Source: Botryllus schlosseri
Lineage: Eukaryota; Chordata; Ascidiacea; Stolidobranchia; Styelidae
Length of the DNA stretch: 25,399 nt
NCBI GenBank assembly: GCA_000444245.1
Contig: ATSW01010276.1
Coordinates: forward strand, 1 to 25,399
Direction: 5' to 3'
Below are positions 1 through 12,100 of the stretch, piece by piece. Positions within the stretch are counted from its first letter, which is position 1. The number at the start of each line of letters is the position of its first letter. The position numbers and the translations under genes were made by a program. Below the pieces are notes generated by a model that did no database searches, was not told the origin of the DNA, and saw only the letters and a program-made list of their open reading frames with translations.

Positions 1-196
1 GTTAAAGTCGATGAGGTCATTGAGTTTTCCGCAGGACAAGACAAATATCCTCTTACTGTTACAATTGTCAACGATGATTCGAAACCTATCAAAGAAGGCC
101 AAGAATCGTTCAATTTGGTTTTCAAAGAACCTACAAATGCGGTAGTAATACCATACGAAGAGACAAAGATAATCATCGATGACGAAAAAGAAGACG
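1..196 (+). CDS. Calx-beta domain 1 (A type), C-terminal half only
   Basis: This is a partial exon cut by the window edge, read from base 1 in frame and ending in phase 1 at a gtaatt donor. It carries the second half of a Calx-beta fold: a VIEFSAGQD strand, then [18 protein letters not shown] with the acidic DD and E residues that bind calcium in this family, then a final strand IIIDDEKED. Its DNA matches exon 1091-1286 base for base. The missing first half should lie just left of the window. Confidence 0.9.
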
Positions 197-3100
197 GTAA
201 TTTGTCGTTCAATTTTCATTTTTCCATCTCTTTTTCGTTATTTCGTCCTTGAAACTTCATAACTGAACGTGTTCTACTTCTAGATAAAGCCGTTCCATCC
301 AACGACTATGTAGAGGAGAACATGCCTAGTAAGCATTTAGTTTTGGTTAGTTTTTCGCACATGCTGATGTATTGTGATGATTTTTAGAAGTGAAATTTAG
401 CTCGCCTGAATACGACGTCACTGAAGAAACTGGTCAGTTGGTTGTAACTGTTGTTCGGGAAGGTGATTCATCTAAACCTGCCACGGTGAAGGTCAAATCG
501 CAACCGAGGCACGAACCAAATGCAGCCAAAGGTTTGCGAGGCATTGACTTTTGTGGTAGTAATATTTGACTTCATTCGGTCAATTTTGCAGAGGGTCAAG
601 ATTTCGAAGAAGTTGATGAGACAGTCGAATTCCAACCAGGAGAGACCACACAACCCATTGTAGTTAAAGTCACAGACGATAGCTTAACGGAAGAGCCCGA
701 AAGCTTTGATTTGGTCTTGTACGATCCAGACAAAGCCACTGTAACAATGCCCGAAAAGGCAAAGATCGTTATCACGGATTCCGCGAAGCCTGATGTGTCC
801 GACAGTACGTTTTACAGAGTCTCTCTTTATTGTTCTCTCGCTAATTGGATGTGCTTTTCATTCAAGCGCCGACAATTTCATTCGCTGAAGAAACATATGA
901 GGTCTTGGAAGATGTTGGTACCTTCGATGTGGTCATCTTACGTAAAGGTTCTTTGACAAAGCCTACTAGCGTACAAATCCAGTCGATGCCTTCTGAAAAT
1001 CCCAAAGAAGCCACAGGTAGGAAAACTGAATCACTTTATGCACATTTGTCCACAACCAGTGTTGTTATACTCACAGAGACGAGTGACTACGTTAAAGTCG
1101 ATGAGGTCATTGAGTTTTCCGCAGGACAAGACAAATATCCTCTTACTGTTACAATTGTCAACGATGATTCGAAACCTATCAAAGAAGGCCAAGAATCGTT
1201 CAATTTGGTTTTCAAAGAACCTACAAATGCGGTAGTAATACCATACGAAGAGACAAAGATAATCATCGATGACGAAAAAGAAGACGGTAATTTGTCGTTC
1301 AATTTTCATTTTTCCATCTCTTTTTCGTTATTTCGTCCTTGAAACTTCATAACTGAACGTGTTCTACTTCTAGATAAAGCCGTTCCATCCAACGACTATG
1401 TAGAGGAGAACATGCCTAGTAAGCATTTAGTTTTGGTTAGTTTTTCGCACATGCTGATGTATTGTGATGATTTTTAGAAGTGAAATTTAGCTCGCCTGAA
1501 TACGACGTCACTGAAGAAACTGGTCAGTTGGTTGTAACTGTTGTTCGGGAAGGTGATTCATCTAAACCTGCCACGGTGAAGGTCAAATCGCAACCGAGGC
1601 ACGAACCAAATGCAGCCAAAGGTTTGCGAGGCATTGACTTTTGTGGTAGTAATATTTGACTTCATTCGGTCAATTTTGCAGAGGGTCAAGATTTCGAAGA
1701 AGTTGATGAGACAGTCGAATTCCAACCAGGAGAGACCACACAACCCATTGTAGTTAAAGTCACAGACGATAGCTTAACGGAAGAGCCCGAAAGCTTTGAT
1801 TTGGTCTTGTACGATCCAGACAAAGCCACTGTAACAATGCCCGAAAAGGCAAAGATCGTCATCAAGGATTCTCTGAAACCAGACGTTTCGAACAGTTCGT
1901 TCATGTTGCATTTCATATCACAATCTCGATTCTAACATATGTTGTTATCAAACAGCTCCAACGATATCTTTCAAGCATACATTGTATGATGTTCCCGAAA
2001 ATATTGGTACTTTGCAAGTTCCTGTTCTTCGTAAGGGATCTTTGGATAAGCCATCTGCTATCAAAATTCTGTCCGTTCCGTCAGACAACCCTAAGAAAGC
2101 TACTGGTTCGAACAAATATGTCTGAAATATCTTTACTTTTTCTAATTACTGCCTTCTTTTCCTGCAGAAGTCATTGACTTTCTAAAAGTCGATAACGTCA
2201 TCGAATTCGACGTTGGACAAGAGGAAGTCTTCCTTACAATAACTATCTTGGACGATCGGGAAGACCCTGTCAAAGAAGGCAAAGAATCATTCAACTTAAT
2301 ATTCCACAGTCCGGATAATGCTCGTATTGCTATGCCTGAAGAGACAAAAGTTGTCATTAACGATGCAAAAGATGATGGTAATTTTTGCGTAATCCTCATA
2401 ATCGTTTTCTCATGTATATTATGTCCAATATATTCAAAAACTTTTTTTCATCGAAGTTTTGACCCTGCAATAGTTCTGATTAATTTATCTGATTTGCGGG
2501 ACATATTGGCATTATTTCACAATTGCTATTGTAATTCACATCAAAACATTGGGTGGATTTCTCGATGTTTCTGTCCACTACTTTCAAATCGTACCATTTC
2601 CAATATTGCAAGAGTGTTTATTTTGATTTTCAGATACCGCAAAAGAATCAACTGATTATGTGTCGCCAGTTCTGCCGGGTAGTTAATTTGTAGTTCTTTC
2701 AACATTCAATGCAAATAATTAGGATCTCTTTTAAAGGAATCAAATTCGAATACATGGAGTATAAAGTGTCTGAAAATTATGGAACATTGCTAGTAAACGT
2801 GTTGCGTGACGGTGACACATCAGAACCATCAACCGTTAAAGTCGTATCACAAATTAGAATTGATCCAAATGCCGCTACAGGTAATTTACCAATGTCATAG
2901 ATTCGATGGTGATTTATAATATATAATATCTTCGCACTGCAGAAATGGAGGATTTCAATAGAGTCCAGGTGACTGTCGAGTTCAAAGCTGGTGAAACCAA
3001 ACAGCCCGTCCAAATTGAAATTCTGAATGATGAAATCAATCCGGTTTTCGAAAACTCAGAAGCATTCGATTTGGTTCTGCAAGATCCAACAAAGGCGCTT

Positions 3101-6100
3101 ATCACCATGCCGGAGAAGGCCAAGATTATCATTGATGATAAAGATGATAAAAAGACGGTTACAGACACCGGTAACCGCAATTTCACATCTCAATGCTGTG
3201 TTTTTGTATTTGTTGTTTGGACTTAAAATCATAGTAAATCTGAAGTGTGCAAAATTTTGCATGTAATGTTAAGTTGCATAACATTATTTTATTTATGGAT
3301 CAATGTTATATTAATATTATGACAAAGATAACATGTTGATATAATTTGAAAGATATTGAAGCACAATGAAAATTTTCACATTTTTTTCCATGATCAGATG
3401 TAACTCTTTTGACCTCATAGTGTCCTAATACAAGCTCTGTAAATTTCGATACGTTAAACAAACAGACTCTCTGATATGAATTGAAAACATGTAGCTGTGG
3501 ATTAAGCTCTTATTTAAAATAAAGTCCTAGTTTAAACCTGCTTGATGTGGAAAATTGATGCCCTAACATTGTTGCTTTGAACCGTTGTTTTAACTGATGA
3601 TTTTTATTTGAATCACATGCAAACAGCCTTATGTCAACTCATTACTTTTGCCTCCAAGGTTCAATTGTCTCATTCAAGTACAATGAAATCACTGTATCTG
3701 AAAATATCAACACAATCCAAGTTCCATTGGTTAGAAGAGGAGATGTATCCGTGCCCGGGAAAATTACCGTCACTTCAGAACCTAGTTCTGCTAAAGGTAC
3801 AGCTTATGTCGTGTCAGGAATGAAGGCAATGATACCACTCTCATTGTTATCAACAACAGAGGCCAAAGATTACGAGAAGCTTGTAGAAACTATCGAATTC
3901 AAGCCTGGACAAGATGCAGCTATTGTGACAGTGACAATTTTGGACGACACAGCGAAACCGATTAGAGAAGGAAATGAAACCTTCCATCTTGTATTAGAGA
4001 AACCCGACCAAGTTGTGATATCCAATCCAGAAAGAGTTTTGATCAGAATCACTGACGAAGCAGACGGTATGATTCAATTACGATATCAGTCAAGGACTCG
4101 ATTATGCAATATGCAATTGATTATTATCTTCATATTATCATTAACCCAAATATTTTTTGCTGAAACTCATCGGGTCGTCAGCAACTAGTAGAGAATTCAA
4201 AAGAACATTGCATATCAACAGTCTTACTACCAATTAGGTCATCACAAGCACAAAAATTCAAATAATCCAGGCAAAAGAATTTACATTTTTATGTGGGTGT
4301 CGCCATATTACACCTGACAAGTGTCAGCCGAACATATCTTGATCTATTTCAATATGAATATATTTTTCGATTGCGTGCTGTACCTCCACGAGTCTCTTCA
4401 ATCATATTGAATAAATGTTACATGCATAAATACATTACACAGAGAGGTTATCTTATTTCTGCTTTTATTCGAAATTTGCGACCCCTTCAGCCAGCCTAAT
4501 ATTTGCACCAATTCAGAGCCCGCGGTATCATTCCAAAACACAAAGTTCAGCGTTCCCGAAAGTATTGGCTTGTTTGAAGTAAAAGTACGCAGACAAGGAG
4601 ACCTCTCTGGTTCATCTACAGTGAAAGTGGTATCTAACAGCACAGGAGAGCCTAATTCTGCCACAGGTGAATTATTATTACTGGATATGCGTTCGATTCT
4701 GTTCATGTTCGAATCTTTAATAGTTTTTTGTCTTCTTTTTCACCGAATCTCATATCAACAATGTTGAATTTTCTCCATTTTGTAGGAAAAGCTCTAATAG
4801 AAATACTAATAATGCACTGCATCTTGTCCTAATATAGATTCTTCGGACTACCTCCGAGTTGATGAAGTTGTAGCGTTTGATGCTGGGCAAGAAGAAATTC
4901 CAGTTCCGATTCAAATAGTCGTTGACAATGTAGCTGGAGAAGGAGATGAAATTTTCCATCTTGTTTTGAAAGATCCCGAAGACGCCGTTGTAGTAGATCC
5001 CGAGATACTGAATATTACGATAACGGAGAAAGAACCAACCAGTAACTATATGACTTTGTTCTGAAAAAATTGTCATTCCCTACATCTTTTGTCTCTGTAT
5101 CTCATCAGCACCAACCGTTGCATTCAAGCACTCTAAAATGACAGTATCCGAAAACATCGGTGTAGTCAATGTAACCGTAGTTCGACAAGGAGACTTGGGG
5201 ATGCCTGGTAAAGTAAAGGTGGTCTCAAAATCAGATTCAGCCCAAGGTAAGATTCATTACATTGCATACAACAGAAGCGCTATATCCTCATCATCCAATC
5301 ACAGAATCAGAAGACTTTCAAGGCCTAGAAGAAACAATTAGTTTCCAACCAGGCGACGACACCGCAACTATAACCATCACTATTCTCGACGATGAAATAA
5401 ATCCAGTTTTGGAAGGAAATGAAACGTTCCATTTAGTGCTGGAAGCACCAGAGAAACTGGTTATATCGGATCCCAAGAAGCTTCCAATCACAATTACTGA
5501 TAGTTTGGACGGTATAACTTCTTTAATTTCTGCAAATATTATTTCTAGAGAAAATCTAATGGAGAGAGATATGACAATACTCAGGACCTATCATCTGGAA
5601 TGCATTACTACAAAATGTCGATAATAGATTTAAAAATGACTTACCTGATTACCTCTTTTCGTCATATCAACACTGTTGCCCTACCTAGCCCAGATATTGC
5701 TTCATTGATTTGCTACTATCTTTTATTTTCTTCAGTTTTGTTCATTCTACCAACACTAGTTACAGCTAGCTTGTGTAGAAACAATCTACCTGTTTGATCA
5801 GATTAGTTGGCTTCCAAGGTCATATCTATCATCCCCACCCGATACCGAATACTGTGCGTGTGTATTTTCTCGATCATTATTGCTACCATCTGTTTGCTCC
5901 GTTTTCGCTTCAATCAAAATGAAGACTCTCTCTCTCTAGCGATGACTAAATTGAAATATACATCTGGAATACCTTTTTGTAGAGCCATGGATATCCTTCA
6001 AAAACACCAAGTTCACAGTACCGGAAGTGATTGGAACTTTTGACGTGGAAGTTGTGAGAAAGGGCGACTTATCCGAGTCTTCATCAGTAACAGTGGTATC

Positions 6101-9100
6101 GTTGAGCAAAGAAGAAGAAAATTCTGCTACAGGTACTTTTCAAAGGCATTTTCAATTCCATATATTTCATGTTTTCTTTGAGTAAAAGTGAAAGGATGAT
6201 GTGTGGTGTTATTTTATAGCATAATACTTTGAATACATTCACTACTATAGAAATGATAGAATGCATGGTTTGCTGTATGTACCGCTGTATTCTGTCGGAA
6301 ATCTAACTCTATTAAGCTGGGCCTGTCTTGGTTGCACACACCCTGTTGTCTTACGCATTGTAAACTGTGCAGTAAGACTGAGTATTTGCTGGCAATTCCT
6401 ACAAGTAAATGTAGCGGCAGGTAATATCTGTTTGGGAATTTTCAGAATCCAAAGATTACGCTCCTGTTGACAAAACAGTCGAATTCAAACCTGGACAAAA
6501 CGAGACATCAATTCCAATTGAAATTGTTGATGACGGTGTCATGGAGAAAGAAAATGAAATCTTTTACCTTGTCCTGCAAAATCCCAAAGATTCCGATTTG
6601 AAGCAGCCTGACACATTAAAGGTCACGATTACCGAAAAAGAAGCCGCCGCTAGTAAGTTTTCTGGGTGAACTAGTTGATCAAGAAAAAAAGTCTCATATA
6701 ATGCCAGGGACAAACAAAATGAAACCGGCATATCAACAGAACACAAGATCCCAACATTTCAGAAAAATGATTGTCAAATAGTGTATGAAACATAGTTGAG
6801 TTTGACATAACTTGGAATGCTGCACATCATGAAATGTTTTTTCATGTTTACAGGTTCATCGAAGTCAATTATCCCAATTTTTCGAAGTAAAATTTTTTTC
6901 GCATGATACCCCATGTTGGGATAAAAAAAACTTGTCATTCTTTAGGATGACTTGAATCCTTGAAGAGCATAGAGGAATAAATTAACTGAAGAATTTCGTC
7001 TCGAAACTTTTTGCCAAAAATTGTCAAACATTCCCCACAAAATTTTCACCAATCTTAAGATATCTACCAAAGCGCCCCCAGTCGGAATTTCAGAAAGATT
7101 GCTTCATTACTTTTTCTGTTATGGGTGTTTCACTGATTTTGTTATTGGAAAGGATTTGTACCCCTCAAGATCACTCGCATAGCTTCGCTTTTATACTGCA
7201 TTCATGTTGATAGGGCTTGATATTGTATTTTTGTTTGATTTTCCAGCACCGACAGTTTCATTCAAAAACACCGAGATCACCGTCTCTGAAAACATTCCTT
7301 CAGTTGACGTTGTCGTGCTACGGCAAGGGGACTTGTCTATGGACGGAAGCGTCACTGTTGTATCAAAGCAAAATTCGGCAACAGGTAAGAAACAGCAATC
7401 TTGCTCACATGACAAATATTCGATACGTCATCTTAACAGAAGCGGAAGATTATACGAAAGTTGCGGAAACCGTCAATTTTGCTCCCAGACAAGACAGAGC
7501 AACTATCAAAGTGGCGATTCTCAACGATAAGGATAATCCTGTGTTTGAAGGAAATGAGACATTTGATTTGCTGTTGCAAACACCCAACAAAGTCGCGATA
7601 GCAACGCCGAAAAGTCTCCTCATCAGGATTATGGATGATTCGGATAGTATGTTGTTTCATTCGTGCCTGAAAATTACATCATATCATACCCGACGGTGGT
7701 CAATGTAATCATCATTGGTTAGAATTGGAACTAATTTCATGAATTTTTACTGAAGTTGGAAGTTTCCAAGTATGATAGAAAGTATGTAATCTAGGCAAGA
7801 GTGCAAGTAAGTAAAGCCTACTTGAGTACTCGAGAAAAGTATAAGTACTTTGTTACTGACCAGTGGCCACCTCTGATCATACCATATCTTATCACTAGTA
7901 TGCACTGGTTTGAGAGAATTATTGCTTTGTTTGCAGAAATATCTAAATTTATTTTCAGAACCCTCCGTATCGTTCAAAAATACCGAATTCACCGTGCCAG
8001 AGGCGATAAAATCTTTCGAGATCACGGTTAAAAGAGAAGGTGAAACCTCCAAGCCTTCCACTGTCCTTGTACATTCCTTGACAAAAGAAGAGCCGCAGTC
8101 CGCAACAGGTTCAAAAAATTTTAAATCGTACAATATGTTTTCAAGACATGTTTCCGGCAGATCAGAATGATTCAATTATTTGATTGGCTAGTGCTTGTGA
8201 AATGAATAGAAATGAAAATTAAATATTCGGCTCGACATTCATTTCAGTGTACTTATCAATTCAAAAGCTATTTTCTTTGCCTCTTGTGACAATTCAAACT
8301 TGACATTATAACACTGAGCTTTCTCCGCGTTTTCTACACTTTTTAAATTCCAATTANCTTGTTGGTTAATATAATTTTCAAATCGGTATAACCGTTATTA
8401 AATCATATCCACTGTCTATTCAATCAATGTCATCATTTCTACCAGCTGACACCCCTGCACCACATATATATGCTGATTTTTAAACTTAAATCATTTATCA
8501 GAGAAAGACGACTACACACCAGTGCGTGAAACTGTTGAATTCAAAGCGGGACAGACAGAGGCACCTGTACAGATAGAGATTGTTGACGATAAGATTTCTG
8601 ATGAAGGAAACGAAACATTCTATCTCACTTTGAAAGATCCCTCCGGCGCTGATATCAAAGATCCCGAAATACTGAAGATTGTTATTACTGACAAAGAAGG
8701 TGATTGAGCACGTATATTAGCATTTACAGCAATAGTACAATTTACAGTACTATTTATTTGAGTCTGGTCTACTAACGAAAGGAAATATGAAAACTTGAAA
8801 AACTTATAATGTGACATAATGTTATTATAGCTCTGTGTGTTGATATCATGAGCACCTGTAATTGGAATTCTATAAGATTATAAGTGATGGATGTTTATAT
8901 CGGTATTATATGTCCCAAAATTTGCATGCATATATGGCCATTTGAGTGACGTAAAACTAGTCTAACGTCACGGTAATCTAAGCATTGCTTATAATGTAAA
9001 TCAAACTGTTGAGGGCTTTCTTTCAAACACTTGATGATCATATATTTTATATAATATTTTGCCAGGCCAACCAGACGACGGACTACATCCTGGTACGTTT

Positions 9101-12100
9101 TTGTGGATTATATATCGGTCTCGCAATTTCACCGCCATTTCTTGTATTTCCTAGGTTCGTCAATTGCTTCTATTCAATTTACTGAGCCCGATCATGTGGT
9201 CAAGGAATCGTCAGGAAAATTAATTATTCCCGTACAAAGAAGTGGAGATATCGCTAAAAACTCTACTGTGATTTGCTACACTGGTGATGAAACGGCTTCC
9301 TCTGATGAGGATTACATGCCACGAACTGAAGACACTTCCTCTGAAATCGAATTTAAGCCAGGTAAAGGGTTACGCTGTCATTTATTTTAGTATTTTACAT
9401 ATTTATATGTTGATGTATTAAATTGAAAATGTGCAGTCGTTGACTGATGTACCGTAGATCTACATCGTAAGTACATAAATATATTAAGAGCCATATGTAT
9501 ATAGTCATCTTCATTGCTGTCGCGGCTATAACAACATTTTTCAACCAACAATATGGATTACATTGATGTATGGCTTTTTTTCTGATGTAAATATGAATCT
9601 AAAATCAATAGCGGCAATCAGCATTTGTGTCAAACACCATTTGATGCTATTGATGAAGATTATTTTGTATCCAAAGATACTAATCTTATTACTTGAGGCA
9701 TATTCAAGGTTGATTCTTGTTCTGTACAGGTTACTGGGTCCTTTCAGTTGTTGTAAAATAAATTTTAATGAAGAATATATGCAGTATGCACCCTCATGTA
9801 ATATTTCGGTATTGTAGGACAAACATTGGCCGAATGCTTCATTAAAATCATTGACGACGAGGTGACAGAAGATACAGAGGCGTTCAACGTGTTTTTGAGT
9901 TCCCCAGAAGGAGCTGTGCTTGGAGACATGACAGAAGCAAAAGTCATCATCGATGAAGACCTGCAATGTAGGTTTAGTAATTTCTTTTCAATTCAATATA
10001 CTTCACGTTTCCTAGACACACTATTGCATATTATCATGCTTGAATAAAAAAGTGTGAGATGCATCGTCCTTAACTAATTTAAAAGCTAGCTAACTCAAAC
10101 AGCATTCGATCCACTGTTTTAGCGCCGGCAACGACCATCTCCAGAAAACCATATGATATTCTGATTTCAATAGAGGCTTTGTATATTTCATTGCAGTGCC
10201 CGAGGTATATTTGGACCGGCAAATCTTTGAAGTGTTGGAGGACGTCGGATTCGTGACTGTCAAAGTGCTGCGTACCGGGGATCTATCAGAACCTTCCTTC
10301 GTCACAGTGAAAACGCACACTCTTGAGGAACCGACAAGTGCAACTGGTCGGTATCAATTTGTCTTTTTATTGTATAACGTTTTGTATATCACTGAAAACT
10401 TCTAATCATTTGTAATGAAGCTGTAGCTCAGTTCAGTTTATTATTAATTACATCACGTGACTATATGACAAGATTATGATAAAATGAAAAGCTAGGAATG
10501 AGTGAAAGCTACATGGAGTAGCCTTTCAATCAAACACCTACCTTGGCCAGGAATATTGGTTCCCAAGGTGATCGATTTTAAGAAACAGGGGCGAAAACAT
10601 ACGAAGGGGGCGAAAATACACAAAATACACATGAAAAATGGGTTATTCTGGAACTGCCGCAAGTTGACTAATACAAAGATTCACTCGCCACAATTTATGC
10701 CCAGATCCAGGATTTTCAGGGATCGCGTAGTCAAGTTAATCTGATTTTTACTCCATTCACCAGCGATCAGAGTCAGCTGTACAATTTTCCCATTTATATG
10801 TCCTCTTCCTCGGATCCAAAAATATGGAGATCGATAAATATTTGACGAGCTTGATAAGGGGGCGATGAGTCGAAAAAGGTTGAGAACCACTGGCCTTGAA
10901 CGCGTAAATGAGAATTGTGCACCCTGAATTAATAGTAGATGAAGATAACATAAATGGACAAACAATGAAAATCAAGATTCGATAGGCAGAATAGATAAGT
11001 CATATTGTGGTTCGGTAATCTCGAGCACAAACTAGTCTTCTATTTAATATTTACTATATTCTGATACTGAATAAATTTCCAGTCGATTGCAATATTTTAG
11101 TTTGTGTATTTTAGTATACAATTGGCCGATGCGGAACATTATTCCACTTATAATCTTATAAGTTGTTTTGGAATACTCAATTGTCTTCTTTTCCAGTTGC
11201 ACAATGTTGCTTCATTTTTCATTCATTTCGTATCGTTTCAGAAAATGAAGATTTTAAACCAGTTGAGAAACTGATTGAGTTTGCTGCGGACCAACGAGAA
11301 GTTCCAGTGACCATCCATATTCTCGACGACAACGAAAAACCGGTTTTGGAAGGGATCGAAACCTTTTACATTTCACTGCAATTTCCCAGCAAAGCTACAA
11401 TCAAAGAACCTGAAACGACGAAAATACTCATCAACGACAAGGAACTTGATGGTATGTCGTAAATTCATAAATTTAATTTCTCTTCTAACTGAACCCAAAT
11501 TCTTTTCAGAACCAGAAGTCAAGCAGCCTCCAGGTAGATATGGTTTTTCTACGAATAAAAATAGATCTCAATGTTTCACCTTATTTTTTTTGCTAAATTA
11601 GCCTCTGTAACGGAGAAGTGGTGCGGATTGATTAACGGAAGACATTTTGAAACGTTTGATGCTGGAGAATACGAGTTCAGCGCCTCTTGTAGATATCTGC
11701 TGCTGGATTCAGACTGCAAAAACACTCCAAAAATCACTATTGAGGTTAGTCTCGATACACATATTTGGATTTTGTATCCATGCTGTTGTGTTTGAAATTT
11801 CGGTGTCAAAATTTTAACAAGGGTTGCTATGCGATTGAAATGTACCTGATTTTAGGTGGAAAAAGACCCTGCCAGTACAGGACAAGTTTCGGCTTTGAAA
11901 CAAGTTGTGATTCGTGCGGACGGGATGTTTACAGAACTATTTAGAGGAATGCTCGTGAGGGTAAGCAATCCCAGCTTTAACTGACAAATGAGCCTGCTGT
12001 TGTGTTGTGTATTGATTTTAACACTTATTCAAACACCACATTCCAGTACTAATGATATATTCTCCATTTACACAATTCTAGTATTAAAACAAGGATGACT

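Larger units (their letters stand above)
1..1859 (+). repeat. Tandem duplication, 1,090-bp period, about 769 bp visibly identical
   Basis: Bases 1-769 and 1091-1859 agree throughout, in both exons and introns. Identity stops sharply at 770 against 1860. The period equals one A-linker-B Calx-beta unit. Only part of the first copy is in the window. Confidence 0.93.

Noticed and set aside
6748-6922. 10-base inverted repeat as ends of a small transposon
   Set aside because: The arms are too short, no target duplication was seen, and a 10-base match in an AT-rich intron can be chance.
7747-8175. Minus-strand open frame of 142 codons
   Set aside because: Its N-terminal half is the complement of exon 7959-8108 and the rest is intron and hAT element; it has no domain of its own.
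8199-8248. Hairpin that might be a small RNA
   Set aside because: Only about ten paired bases with an AT-rich loop; no conserved RNA family features.
9541-9966. Minus-strand open frame of 141 codons across an intron and exon 29
   Set aside because: It overlaps a clear Calx-beta exon on the plus strand, has no recognisable domain and is AT-rich in composition; it is a shadow frame.
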